This document shows, piece by piece, positions 1 through 8,360 of a DNA stretch of 32,452 nucleotides. This DNA is from a bacterium (GTDB lineage: Bacteria; ARS69). Under the pieces are notes generated by a model that worked only from the letters and a program-made list of their open reading frames with translations, was not told the DNA's origin and made no database searches. Each line of letters opens with the position of its first letter. The first letter of the stretch is position 1. Where the stretch lies: positions 1-32,452 of the forward strand of contig JALGZO010000673.1 in NCBI GenBank assembly GCA_025774865.1. Reading direction: 5' to 3'. The translations under genes and the position numbers were made by a program.

Positions 1-52
1 AAGTCGGGTTCGGGGTGAGCAGGGTGAAATCACGCCAGGGCCACGTTTCCAT
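1..52 (-). CDS. Start of an unknown protein, truncated by the left edge
   Basis: An open frame runs off the left edge. The 17 visible residues begin METWPWRDFTLLTPNPT. The ATG at 52 is preceded by an AGGGAG Shine-Dalgarno-like sequence (61-66 on the plus strand) at 8 bases spacing. An in-frame upstream ATG at 109 would add 19 residues (MSERSAIPGPS...) but has no visible ribosome site. It would start 44 bases after the stop of the NrfD-cytochrome gene, so it could be the last gene of the Rnf-Hmc operon. Too little is present to assign a family. Confidence 0.35.
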   Translation of the reverse strand, partial: METWPWRDFTLLTPNPT

Positions 53-153
53 CGGCGTGTCTCCCTGATTGATGTCACTCGGGCCCGGGATAGCGGACCG
101 CTCGCTCATGTACTCTAGCGGATGAGGGGGACGCCTCCACCAGGATTCCGTCT

Positions 154-2085
154 TCAGTCGGCACCGGTATCGCCCGTCGAGCTGCCGGACTCTCCGGCCT
201 CGGCCGCCACAACCAGCTCTTCGAACATTCCCGGGTCCGCCCAGTCGCGGTGACAGAAGACGCAGTTCCCGCGGCTCGTGGGAAGCGCGGGATCCTCCTT
301 CTTCTCCTGCTCCCGGAGACGATGACACTCCAGACAGCTACCGTGCATGGCGTCCTTGTATCCGGGCGCCAGGTGGGCGAACCCCTTCTTCTCGTAGGAC
401 GCGAGCCCCACCATGTTCTCCCGGTGGCACTTCACGCAGGCCTCGTACGTCTCCCGGCGATCCGACAGGTCGGCGGCGAGGAATTCCCGGCGATCCTCCT
501 CCTTCTCGAAACGCTCTTCGTGCTGCACCATCCGGAACATCGGCGTGGGCACCTCCATGTCCAGATGGCAGCGACGACAGCTCGTGTTGTTGTCGGCCGG
601 ATAGTTCAGGTGGTGGCACTTGATGCACGTCTCCTCGACCTTCTCGAACTCGTAGACCTTCAGGAACTCCTCCTGATGCTTCTTGTGATCGAAGGCCGTG
701 ACCATGCCGTTACGGTTCGCGTCCAGACTGAACTTCGTCCGCATCTCGTCATTTGCGATCACGGCCGGATTCACCGGCTGGCGAATGGGTTCGAACGCGC
801 CCGTCGCCTGGGTCTTCAGCGCGGCCCACGTGATCGGCGTGAAGAGCACCGCGATCCGGACGAGGCGCCACACGAAGGCCCCGGTCACCTCCTTCCCCTC
901 TTCCCGCGTCCAGACGTCCCCCGGTGGCTCGTGCCCCGGCGCGTCGCCGAAGCGTCCCGCGTCATCGATGACGTGGAACCGCTCCAGAAGGAAGAAGAAG
1001 ACGAGGCCGACGATCGCCAGCACCCCGAAGCTGATCACGAGCTCACTGACGTTCGGGAAGTAGACCGCGTTCGACGATCGAAAGTAGCCCACGATCCCGG
1101 TGTCGATCCGGTGCATCGCGAGTCCGAGGAACGCGCTGACGCCGGCGACGGTCAATCCCGCCGTGCTGCGACGCATCTTCGGCCGGGAGAAGAGCACGAC
1201 CGGGATGATGGCCTGGAGGAGGATCTCCACGAAGAAGACCCGGCTCTCCCACGTCTGGTCCGGACCGAACACGAAGTTCCACTTGCCGTTGACCGTGAAG
1301 TCGGCCGTCCGGATCACCGCGTAGATCGCCAGGAGCCACGCGCTTCCTTTCGCCAGGCCGGACAAGACCGCCGGATCGTTCGGACGCCCGTACAGCCGGC
1401 CCGTGAAGAGCATCAAGAGGATGATCGTCGCGATCCCGCCGCCCATCGCGGAGACGAGAAACTCGGGTGGAATCCAGAGGCTGAACCACAGCGGGTGAAG
1501 CCGCGTCGGCGAGGCCATGAAGATCGAGCCGAGCGAGCTGTGGTGCATCGTGGAGAGCGTGATACCCAGCACGACGAACGGTAGCATCCGCTCGTGCATC
1601 CAGTGCGTGATCTTCTTCAGGGGAAATCGCTCGGTGACGATCGGCACGAGCTCCAGCGCCGTGACACCCCAGTACATCGACACGCACCAGAACACTTCGA
1701 AGAGGAACGAGTGTGGGTTCCACATGAAGAAGGGATGCCATCCGCGGTGCGGCAGCCCGATATCGAAGATGAGCGCGAAGAGGCTCGAGCCGTAACCGAG
1801 GAACCCGACGAGCACGCTGACTCGCGCCACGGGCCGGTACCGCTCCATCTGGAAGATGTAGATGATCGAGGCGACGACGAACCCGCTCGTGGCGAGCGCC
1901 GCTCCCGCGACCATGTTGAATACCTTCCACCAGCCCCATGGCAGCGCGTCCATCATGTTCGTGGAGGCACCGAGGCCGAACGCGAACCGTCCGATGCCCG
2001 CGACCATCCCCGCGATGGCGAGCGCCCAGAGAACGTCCTTCATCGGCTGGAGGAGTCGGCTGCGTCCGGTCACCATTCGGGGCAT
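154..2085 (-). CDS. NrfD/HybB-type membrane subunit fused to a C-terminal five-haem cytochrome c (HmcC-like)
   Basis: A 643-residue integral membrane protein. About ten hydrophobic helices between residues 15 and 385 match the NrfD/HybB/HmcC family, which exchanges electrons with quinones and partners a ferredoxin-like subunit. An extra hydrophobic stretch near residue 415 (FVWRLVRIAVLF) precedes a soluble tail with five CxxCH haem-c motifs: CIKCH, CRRCH, CVKCH, CLECH and CVFCH (about residues 487-612). Haem c is attached outside the cytoplasm, so the eleventh helix probably brings the tail to the periplasm. The ATG lies one base after the stop of the upstream ferredoxin-type gene, with a GAGGAA ribosome site. 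It is the last certain gene of the Rnf-Hmc operon. The fusion of NrfD to a pentahaem domain is the odd point; standard HmcC has no haem tail. Confidence 0.9.
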   Translation of the reverse strand: MPRMVTGRSRLLQPMKDVLWALAIAGMVAGIGRFAFGLGASTNMMDALPWGWWKVFNMVAGAALATSGFVVASIIYIFQMERYRPVARVSVLVGFLGYGSSLFALIFDIGLPHRGWHPFFMWNPHSFLFEVFWCVSMYWGVTALELVPIVTERFPLKKITHWMHERMLPFVVLGITLSTMHHSSLGSIFMASPTRLHPLWFSLWIPPEFLVSAMGGGIATIILLMLFTGRLYGRPNDPAVLSGLAKGSAWLLAIYAVIRTADFTVNGKWNFVFGPDQTWESRVFFVEILLQAIIPVVLFSRPKMRRSTAGLTVAGVSAFLGLAMHRIDTGIVGYFRSSNAVYFPNVSELVISFGVLAIVGLVFFFLLERFHVIDDAGRFGDAPGHEPPGDVWTREEGKEVTGAFVWRLVRIAVLFTPITWAALKTQATGAFEPIRQPVNPAVIANDEMRTKFSLDANRNGMVTAFDHKKHQEEFLKVYEFEKVEETCIKCHHLNYPADNNTSCRRCHLDMEVPTPMFRMVQHEERFEKEEDRREFLAADLSDRRETYEACVKCHRENMVGLASYEKKGFAHLAPGYKDAMHGSCLECHRLREQEKKEDPALPTSRGNCVFCHRDWADPGMFEELVVAAEAGESGSSTGDTGAD

Positions 2086-2086
2086 G

Positions 2087-2974
2087 TCATTCCTCTTCGC
2101 TTCCGGGCGTCTCGTCCGGCCTTCCGTCGGCCGCCTCCCGCGCCCGCTCGGCCATCAACCGCTGGCGGCGCCGCAAGAACCACGCCCCGACGAGCCCCGC
2201 CCCCACCGTGAAGAACTGCACCGGCGTCACGAGAACCCAGCTGTGCAGCAAGTGGGGGATGGATTCGGTCTCGAGTGACGGCACCCGCATCTTCGCGAAC
2301 TCCGCGGACGTCGGGATCCGCAGGGCGTCGTTCAGTGGCACGTCGCTCAGGTAGATCACGGACGTCCCGCCGAACTCGCGCTCGCCGTACACGTGGTCCT
2401 GATAGAGGTCCGGCTGCTCGGCGATGCGGCGCTTCGCCTCCTCCAGAAGCTTCTCGCGGGGACCGAAGACCGTGGCCCCGGTCGGGCACGCCGCGGTGCA
2501 CGCGGGCACGCCGCCCTCCACGCGGCACTCGTCGTTCATCTTGCACTTGCGAACGAAGGGCAGGGCTTGATCGTACTCGTAGCGCGGAATCATGAACGGA
2601 CACGCGAGCATGCAGTAGCGGCAGCCGATGCACTTGTCGGCGTCGTACTCGACCGCGCCGTCGGGCGACTTGGAGAACGCTCCCACCAGGCACGCCGACT
2701 GGCATGACGCCTCCCGGCAGTGCAGACACTGCCGGCGGACGTTTCGCCAGGTTCCTTCCTCTTTCCCCGGGATCCGCACGATGGACGTGTACCGGCGCCC
2801 GGACAGCCCGTCGTCGGCCCGGTAGCGGGTCGGGATCTCACGGGGAAGCTTGTTTTGAACGACGCACGCTTCTACGCACCGCTCGCAGCCGATGCACTTC
2901 GTCACGTCCGTGAGGATCGCCTTCTCGGGGCTCACCTTTCCGGGACCGGCTTCCTGCGTTTGCGGTGTGCTCAC
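2087..2974 (-). CDS. Ferredoxin-type iron-sulfur subunit with C-terminal membrane anchor (HmcB/HybA-like)
   Basis: A 295-residue protein with four cysteine clusters of the DmsB/HybA/HmcB type: CIGCERCVEAC near the N-terminus, CLHCREASCQSAC, CIGCRYCMLACP, and a final group ending CTAACP. These would bind four [4Fe-4S] clusters. A hydrophobic segment in the C-terminal quarter (WVLVTPVQFFTVGAGLVGAW) followed by RRRQR is a membrane anchor. No Tat or Sec signal is visible, so the clusters probably face the cytoplasm and pass electrons through the NrfD subunit to the haem proteins outside. The start is GTG at 2974 with GAGGAG six bases upstream. It lies between the 16-haem cytochrome and the NrfD-cytochrome gene, as in hmcABC. 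Confidence 0.9.
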   Translation of the reverse strand: MSTPQTQEAGPGKVSPEKAILTDVTKCIGCERCVEACVVQNKLPREIPTRYRADDGLSGRRYTSIVRIPGKEEGTWRNVRRQCLHCREASCQSACLVGAFSKSPDGAVEYDADKCIGCRYCMLACPFMIPRYEYDQALPFVRKCKMNDECRVEGGVPACTAACPTGATVFGPREKLLEEAKRRIAEQPDLYQDHVYGEREFGGTSVIYLSDVPLNDALRIPTSAEFAKMRVPSLETESIPHLLHSWVLVTPVQFFTVGAGLVGAWFLRRRQRLMAERAREAADGRPDETPGSEEE

Positions 2975-2995
2975 GTCGGACTCCTCGCAGCCTCG

Positions 2996-4504
2996 TCAGA
3001 GACCGAGGTTCGGGTTCACGGGTTCGATCCGGAAGTAGTCCTCCCACGTCTGCGGCCCGGCGCCGAGCTGGACGTGGCACTCGAGACAGAGCTTCCGGTA
3101 GGCGTCGTCGTAGCCGGGGGCCTTCGATCCCACGGCCGCGCTGCCCGGCACCGGACCGCTCTCGCCGTGGCACTTCGAGCAGGCCTGGATGCGTTCGGCC
3201 TCGCCGGTCCAGGCCGCGGCCGCCTTCGTCGCCGTCACGGGCAATCCGTCGTGCTGGAGGATTCCGTGGTGACAGTTGCGGCACGAGAAAGACCAGCTGA
3301 CCGCGTGGTCCCGGTGGTTCCAGGCGAATCGGCCATCCGGCCCTTCGTAGACGTAGACGTTCACGTCTTCCCGCTCCGTCGCCACGGCGTGCCAGGAGAG
3401 AAGGCCGTTCTCTTTCTCCTGGTGGCAGCCGAGGCATCTCTTCCGCAGCGCCTCCGCGACCGGCGGGTTGTCGTAGAGACCGGTGCCGTGACAACGGTTG
3501 CAGGACATGTGCGGCTGTTCGATCGCGGCGTCCGCGTGGTGGCACTTCACGCACTCCATGCCCTCGCCGTACTGCGCGTGGCGGTCGTGATCCCAGAGCA
3601 CGAGCCCCACGTCCAGGTCGGCGAGCAGCGACGGGTCCGGCTCGTGACAGTCGTTGCAGGCCACCGGCAGATCCTCCGGGCCGCCCGCGAAGTCCGTACG
3701 GTGGCACTCCGCGCACCGCTGGTGGACCGCCTGCTCGAGCGCGGGCCGCTGCACCTCGGTGTCGACGACCCATCCCCCGTGACAGTCTTTGCAGGTCCGC
3801 CGATCCTCCTCGGGGTTCGCGACGACGTGACAGCGCCCGCATTCCCCATGCTTCGCCTGCTCGTGAGATTTCTGCCCGGTGGCGAGCAACAGCCCTTCTG
3901 TCGCTGCCGTCTCGTGACACGCGGAGCACGCGCGATAGTCTGCCTCGGACTGCGCCTCCTCGTCCTGGTGATGGCATGACAGGCAGCGTTCGTGCAGCGT
4001 CGCCGCCCCTTCGATCTCGTAGCGGCGCGCGTGGGCGTGGTGGTCCCAGCGCACGAGCCCGTGCAACCCCGAGAACTCCTGCGCGTGGCAGTCGCGACAG
4101 CCGACCGGACCGGCCTGCATCGCCGTGTGACATCCGAGGCACCGCCCGTGGTACGCGGTCATCGGCGGTGGACCGTGGTCGTCGCCGTACTCCGGCGTCT
4201 CGACTTCGACCCCGTGGAACCCGGCCAAGAGGACCGCGTCCTGGTTCGTCTGCGTCTGGTGACAATCGCGGCACGGCCGAGGCTCCTGGACACCCGCCCG
4301 CTCCTGATGGTGACAAACCTGACAGTTCGCGATGTCCTTCATCCGGGCGTGCATCTCATGGTTCCAGACGACGTTGCCGAACCGCGACGGCAGAACCATG
4401 TCCGGTTCGAGCGCGGGACGAGCCAGGTAGGCGAACACGCCCACGCCGATGGAGAGGAAGAGACCCGTGATCAGGAGCGTGAGCGGGATGCGCCGGCGTC
4501 TCAT
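2996..4504 (-). CDS. Sixteen-haem periplasmic cytochrome c (HmcA-like)
   Basis: A 502-residue protein with 16 CxxCH motifs, from CQVCH at residue 61 to CLECH at residue 473, plus many extra histidines (for example WDHHAH, WDHDRH, WNHRDH) suitable as distal haem ligands. This is the class III/cytochrome c3 style, and 16 haems is the count of HmcA from Desulfovibrio. Residues 8-29 form an uncleaved-looking signal anchor. I chose the ATG at 4504 because it overlaps the preceding gene's stop as ATGA and starts directly before the signal segment; a longer in-frame extension to 4717 lies inside the RseC-like gene. Role by family: periplasmic electron wire or store linked to the membrane subunits encoded next. 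Operon context links it to Rnf. Confidence 0.92.
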   Translation of the reverse strand: MRRRRIPLTLLITGLFLSIGVGVFAYLARPALEPDMVLPSRFGNVVWNHEMHARMKDIANCQVCHHQERAGVQEPRPCRDCHQTQTNQDAVLLAGFHGVEVETPEYGDDHGPPPMTAYHGRCLGCHTAMQAGPVGCRDCHAQEFSGLHGLVRWDHHAHARRYEIEGAATLHERCLSCHHQDEEAQSEADYRACSACHETAATEGLLLATGQKSHEQAKHGECGRCHVVANPEEDRRTCKDCHGGWVVDTEVQRPALEQAVHQRCAECHRTDFAGGPEDLPVACNDCHEPDPSLLADLDVGLVLWDHDRHAQYGEGMECVKCHHADAAIEQPHMSCNRCHGTGLYDNPPVAEALRKRCLGCHQEKENGLLSWHAVATEREDVNVYVYEGPDGRFAWNHRDHAVSWSFSCRNCHHGILQHDGLPVTATKAAAAWTGEAERIQACSKCHGESGPVPGSAAVGSKAPGYDDAYRKLCLECHVQLGAGPQTWEDYFRIEPVNPNLGL

Positions 4505-4956
4505 CGCGACACCCGCCGCAGGATGCGTGCGACGAACGGGGTCAGCCGTGGGTCCCCGGCGGCCCGCCGGTCGACCCACCGGAGGACCCCGAAGGCGAGA
4601 GCCGCGCCGGATACCGCACCCAGAAACGCCGCCGCGTCCGCGACCAGTCCGGAACTCGTCGGCAGCGTTGTCCCCACGATCGCCCCCGCGACCATCCCGA
4701 GAAGCGGTACCACCCACACGAGAAGCGACAGCCGCAGCAGGCCGTGCTGGGGGAGGTCGAGCTCGACCGTGTCACCGGGTTCAGCGCCGACCGCGTTCCG
4801 GACCGTCACGATCTCGACGCAGGCCTCGGGATCCGGGAGCGTGCACGTGCTCGCCTCGGAGCAGCCCGTGCACGCCGAGCCGCGCGACGTGGAGACATCC
4901 GCGAGGGACCCCTGCGCCGAGACCACGACGCCGACCGAAGTGCTGCTCGCCTTCAA
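4501..4956 (-). CDS. rseC: RseC/MucC-family membrane protein associated with Rnf
   Basis: A 151-residue protein with an N-terminal cysteine group (CTGCSEASTC, then EAC), a TVELDLPQ stretch, and two hydrophobic helices (LLRLSLLVWVVPLLGMVAGAIVG and a second around LVADAAAFLGAVSG). This is the layout of RseC/MucC, known as a SigmaE modulator and as part of the SoxR-reducing Rsx/Rnf system in proteobacteria. The likely start is TTG at 4956, with AAGGGAGGG nine bases upstream; there is no ATG in the first part of the frame. It sits 26 bases after the RnfB fusion and overlaps the cytochrome gene by ATGA. A role in Rnf assembly or cluster maturation fits the context but is inference. Confidence 0.8.
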   Translation of the reverse strand: MKASSTSVGVVVSAQGSLADVSTSRGSACTGCSEASTCTLPDPEACVEIVTVRNAVGAEPGDTVELDLPQHGLLRLSLLVWVVPLLGMVAGAIVGTTLPTSSGLVADAAAFLGAVSGAALAFGVLRWVDRRAAGDPRLTPFVARILRRVSR

Positions 4957-4982
4957 TGTCGCAATCCCTCCCTTCGCATGAG

Positions 4983-7124
4983 CTAGACGTCCGGCGAGAC
5001 GCGCATGAACTCGGCGAGGTGCTCGCGCAATCCCCGCCCGTTCGTGTGGTGGTCGCGCTCGACGTCTTTGAAGAAGCAAAGCGTCCCACATCGCATGCAG
5101 CGATTGGCCTCTGCGCGCATCAAGTCTTCGGTCACGACGAGGTCGACCTCGTCGAACGTGTGGATCCGTTCCTCGACCGGAAGCTCGGGGTGGCGCGTCG
5201 CGGGCAGCTGCTCGACGCCGTCGATCTCGACGGCCCGTGACTCTTCGAGAGGCGTGGGGCCCTTGAACGTGCCCGGCGGCATCCACGGCTTCTCTCCGTT
5301 GAGAAATTGATGGATCGAGCGCGCCGCACGACGGCCGCTCCCCACGGCGTCGACCAGCAGCGCGGGGCCGGTCCAGAGGTCGCCACCCGTGAAGATGTTC
5401 GGGACGTCGGACTGCAGCGTTTGTTCGTCGGCCTGGATCGTGTTCCACTTCGTGACCTTCAGCCCCCGCTCCTTCAGGTCGTCTGTGTACCAGTCGGGCA
5501 ACGGCTTCTGACCGATCGCCGCGATCACGACGTCCACGTCCATCATGGTTTCGGAGCCCTCGATCGGGACGGGACGCCGCCGGCCGGAGTCGTCCGGCTC
5601 GCCGAGCTCCATCCGCAGGAACTCGATTCTCCGGAGCTTTCCCTCCTCGTCACCGAGGAGTCGCGTCGGCGCGGCGAGGAAGTGGTACTTCACGCCTTCC
5701 TCCTCCGCCGCCACGATCTCGACTGCGTTCGCCGGCATCTCCTTGCGCGTCCGCCGGTAGAGAAGCGTGACCTCCGACGCCCCCATTCGGAGAGATGAGC
5801 GACAGGCGTCCATGGCGGTGTTGCCGCCGCCGACCACGACGACCCGCTGCCCGGAGAGATCCACGTGGATGCCGAGCTCGCGCTTCTCGAGGAACTCCGT
5901 CCCCTTCCACACGCCATCCAGGTCCTCTCCGTCGCAGCGGAGCGACGAGTTGTCCCAAGCGCCGAGCGCGATGAGGACCGCGTCGAACTCCGACTCGAGA
6001 TCCTCGATGAAGAAGTCCTTCCCGAGCCCGAGCTCGACGCGCGTCTCGACCCCCAGGTCGAGAATCTCCCCGATCTCGACGTCCAGGACCTTCTTCGGCA
6101 GGCGGTACTCGGGGATGCCGTAGCGCATCATGCCGCCGAGCTCCGGTTTGGATTCGAAGATCGTCGGGTGATGGCCGAGGCGGCGCAGGAAGTACGCAGC
6201 GGTGAGCCCACAGGGCCCTCCGCCCACGATCGCGACCTTCTTGCCGGTGCTCGGCAAGACGAGGGTCGGGCGGCGCTCCGAGACGTTCATCTCCCAGTCG
6301 GCGCAGAAGCGCTTGATGTAGTTGTGGTGGACCGGCTCGTCGTCGATCGCGACCCGGCGGCACCCGACTTCGCAGGGGGCCGGGCACACCCGCCCGCAGA
6401 TCAGCGGCAACGGATTGCGTTCCTTCACGACGTTGATCGCTTCGGCATAAAGGCCGTTCGAGGCGAGATCCACGTAGCGAGGGATGTCGATCTGAGCCGG
6501 GCAGAGCTGAGCGCACGGTGCATGACATTCGCCGACGGCATTGAAGTGCAGCAACCGCTCGCTCAACTTGAAGACCTTGATGATGTTCGTGGGACAGACC
6601 TCCTCGCACTTCCCGCAGCCGACGCACTTGTCCGCGACGACGATGGGGAAGCCCTCGTCGCCCCGCTCCAGCGCGTCGAAGGGGCACTCGCGCACGCAGG
6701 TCCATCCACCCAGGCAACCGTTCTGACACGTGATGTCGCCGCCGAAGAGCTCGAACATCGAGCGGCAGTCGAGTGCGCCGTCGTAGCGGTATTTGCGGTC
6801 GGCGCGGTCCCCTCCGGCACAGCCGTGGATCGCGACGCGAGGCTCCGCGCTGCCCGCTGCCCCGCCGAGGATCCCGGCGACCCTCGCGGTCGTGTCGCTG
6901 CCGCCGGCGATGCACGCGTCGACCGAGGCCTTTCCGGCCACCATCGCCTCTGCGCACGCGGAGCAGCCCGAGAATCCGCAGCCACCGCAGTTCGCGCCCG
7001 GGAGCGCGTCCTCCACCTCCGCGATGCGCACGTCGACGTCCACGTGGAAGACCCGTGCCGCCACTGCCAGCACGCCGGCCGCCGCGAGCCCGATGCCTGT
7101 CATGATGATTGCCGGTTCGTACAT
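4983..7124 (-). CDS. rnfB: RnfB fused to a GltD-like FAD/NAD(P)H oxidoreductase
   Basis: A 713-residue fusion. Residues 1-25 are the RnfB membrane anchor. The Fes-type motif CGGCGFSGC (46-54) follows, then two ferredoxin clusters (C133, C137, C143, C147 and C167, C170, C173, C177). Residues about 195-285 match the N-terminal iron-sulfur domain of the glutamate synthase small subunit/dihydropyrimidine dehydrogenase group (CAQLCP, CGRVCPAPCEVGC). Next come the FAD fold (VAIVGGGPCGLTAA, 297-310) and the NAD(P) fold (VVVVGGGNTAMDA, 428-440), with YRRTRKEMP at 456-464, an arginine pattern usual for NADPH binding in GltD. The C-terminus has CMRCGTLC. RnfB normally ends after its ferredoxin clusters and takes electrons from ferredoxin. 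The ATG at 7124 shares one base with the rnfA stop (TGATG). An upstream in-frame extension to 7532 only overlaps rnfA and is not coding. Confidence 0.92.
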   Translation of the reverse strand: MYEPAIIMTGIGLAAAGVLAVAARVFHVDVDVRIAEVEDALPGANCGGCGFSGCSACAEAMVAGKASVDACIAGGSDTTARVAGILGGAAGSAEPRVAIHGCAGGDRADRKYRYDGALDCRSMFELFGGDITCQNGCLGGWTCVRECPFDALERGDEGFPIVVADKCVGCGKCEEVCPTNIIKVFKLSERLLHFNAVGECHAPCAQLCPAQIDIPRYVDLASNGLYAEAINVVKERNPLPLICGRVCPAPCEVGCRRVAIDDEPVHHNYIKRFCADWEMNVSERRPTLVLPSTGKKVAIVGGGPCGLTAAYFLRRLGHHPTIFESKPELGGMMRYGIPEYRLPKKVLDVEIGEILDLGVETRVELGLGKDFFIEDLESEFDAVLIALGAWDNSSLRCDGEDLDGVWKGTEFLEKRELGIHVDLSGQRVVVVGGGNTAMDACRSSLRMGASEVTLLYRRTRKEMPANAVEIVAAEEEGVKYHFLAAPTRLLGDEEGKLRRIEFLRMELGEPDDSGRRRPVPIEGSETMMDVDVVIAAIGQKPLPDWYTDDLKERGLKVTKWNTIQADEQTLQSDVPNIFTGGDLWTGPALLVDAVGSGRRAARSIHQFLNGEKPWMPPGTFKGPTPLEESRAVEIDGVEQLPATRHPELPVEERIHTFDEVDLVVTEDLMRAEANRCMRCGTLCFFKDVERDHHTNGRGLREHLAEFMRVSPDV

Positions 7125-7699
7125 CAGATCATTCCCTTGAACGCGTAGAAGGAGAGGGCCATGAGGCCGGCGGTCACGAGCCCGATACCGGTTCCCTGCA
7201 TCGGCTTCGGGACGTGCGCCGTCTCGAACCGCTCCCGGATGCCCGCGAAGAGCACCAGCGCCAGCCCGAAGCCGGCTGCCGATGCCGCGGAGAATACGAT
7301 GGTTTCGAGCAGGTTGAGCTCTTCCTGGACATTGATGATCGCGACGCCCAGGACCGCGCAGTTCGTCGTGATGAGCGGCAGGAAGATTCCCAGCGACTTG
7401 TAGAGGGTGGGAATCGACTTGCGAAGGAACAGCTCGACGAACTGCACGAGGGTCGCGATGACGAGGATGAACGCGAGCGTCCGCACGTAGCCGATGCCGA
7501 TCGGGATCAGGAGGAAGCGGTCCACCGCCCACGTGATCACACCCGCCAGCGTCAGCACGAAGAGGACCGCGCCGGACATGCCGACGGCGGTGTCCATCTT
7601 CTTCGAGACCCCGAGGAACGGACAGTTCCCCAGGAACCTCGCCAGCAGGATGTTGTGGATGAACACCGCGCCGATGACGAGCTCGAGGTAGTGATCCAT
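7124..7699 (-). CDS. rnfA: Rnf complex membrane subunit RnfA
   Basis: A 191-residue, six-helix membrane protein of the RnfA/NqrE family. It carries the paired cysteine motifs FLGNCPFLG near residue 26 and TTNCAVLG near residue 113, which with the equivalent cysteines of RnfE hold the intramembrane [2Fe-2S] cluster in known Rnf/Nqr complexes. The length is normal. The ATG at 7699 follows the rnfE stop by 10 bases and has GGGGG upstream. The stop codon shares its last base with the ATG of the rnfB fusion, suggesting translational coupling. Confidence 0.95.
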   Translation of the reverse strand: MDHYLELVIGAVFIHNILLARFLGNCPFLGVSKKMDTAVGMSGAVLFVLTLAGVITWAVDRFLLIPIGIGYVRTLAFILVIATLVQFVELFLRKSIPTLYKSLGIFLPLITTNCAVLGVAIINVQEELNLLETIVFSAASAAGFGLALVLFAGIRERFETAHVPKPMQGTGIGLVTAGLMALSFYAFKGMI

Positions 7700-7709
7700 T
7701 GCCGACCCC

Positions 7710-8360
7710 CTAGCTCGTCTTCGACGGGAAGAGGTTCATGATGCCGAGCAGGAGCCCGAGTGCGACGAATGCTCCGGGCGCCTGCGCGAAGAACGCGAAC
7801 GGCTCGGCGAGGAACACCCTCTCGCCGAAGAAGAGAGTCAAGGTCCCCGCTCCGAAGAACTCGCGCACGGCACCCAGCACCGTCAGCGCGATCGTGAAAC
7901 CCAGTCCCATCCCGAGCCCGTCGGCGATGGAAGGAATCAGCCCGTTCTTTCGCGCGAACGCCTCGGCCCGGCCGAGGATGATGCAGTTCACGACGATCAG
8001 CGGGATGAAGAGCCCCAGGCTCTCGGAGAGCTGGAAAAAATACGCCTTGGTGATCATCTCCACGCAGACCACGAAGGTCGCGATGATCACGATGTACGCC
8101 GCCACCCGGACTTCGTTCGGAATCACCTTGCGTAGAGCCGAGACCAGGAAGTTCGAGCAGACGAGAACGAACGTCGCCGCGATCCCCATGCCGAACCCGT
8201 TCTCGGCGGTCGTGGTCACCGCGAGCGCCGGACAGAGTCCCAGCACGAGCCGGAAGGGCGGGATGTCGGTCCAGAGTCCCTTCGTGAACTCGCGCGCCAC
8301 GGCGGCGGCGCTCATCCGCGGGCGGACGGGAACGGCGATCGGCACGGACGGCGCGCTCAC
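7710..8360 (-). CDS. rnfE: Rnf complex membrane subunit RnfE
   Basis: A 216-residue, six-helix membrane protein of the RnfE/NqrD family. The motif LGLCPALAVTT and the second cysteine in VVNCIILGRAEAFA mark the iron-sulfur cluster site shared with RnfA. The C-terminus ends in a short soluble tail (NLFPSKTS). The start is GTG at 8360, overlapping the rnfG stop as GTGA. Length and motifs are normal for the family. It acts in the membrane path of electrons coupled to ion translocation. Confidence 0.95.
   Translation of the reverse strand: MSAPSVPIAVPVRPRMSAAAVAREFTKGLWTDIPPFRLVLGLCPALAVTTTAENGFGMGIAATFVLVCSNFLVSALRKVIPNEVRVAAYIVIIATFVVCVEMITKAYFFQLSESLGLFIPLIVVNCIILGRAEAFARKNGLIPSIADGLGMGLGFTIALTVLGAVREFFGAGTLTLFFGERVFLAEPFAFFAQAPGAFVALGLLLGIMNLFPSKTS

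Noticed and set aside
4505-4717. Upstream extension of the 16-haem cytochrome to 4717.
   Set aside because: It overlaps the RseC-like gene, and the signal anchor begins right after the ATG at 4504.
7125-7532. Upstream in-frame extension of the rnfB fusion to 7532.
   Set aside because: It lies wholly inside rnfA in another frame, and the ATG at 7124 matches the RnfB N-terminal anchor and couples to the rnfA stop.
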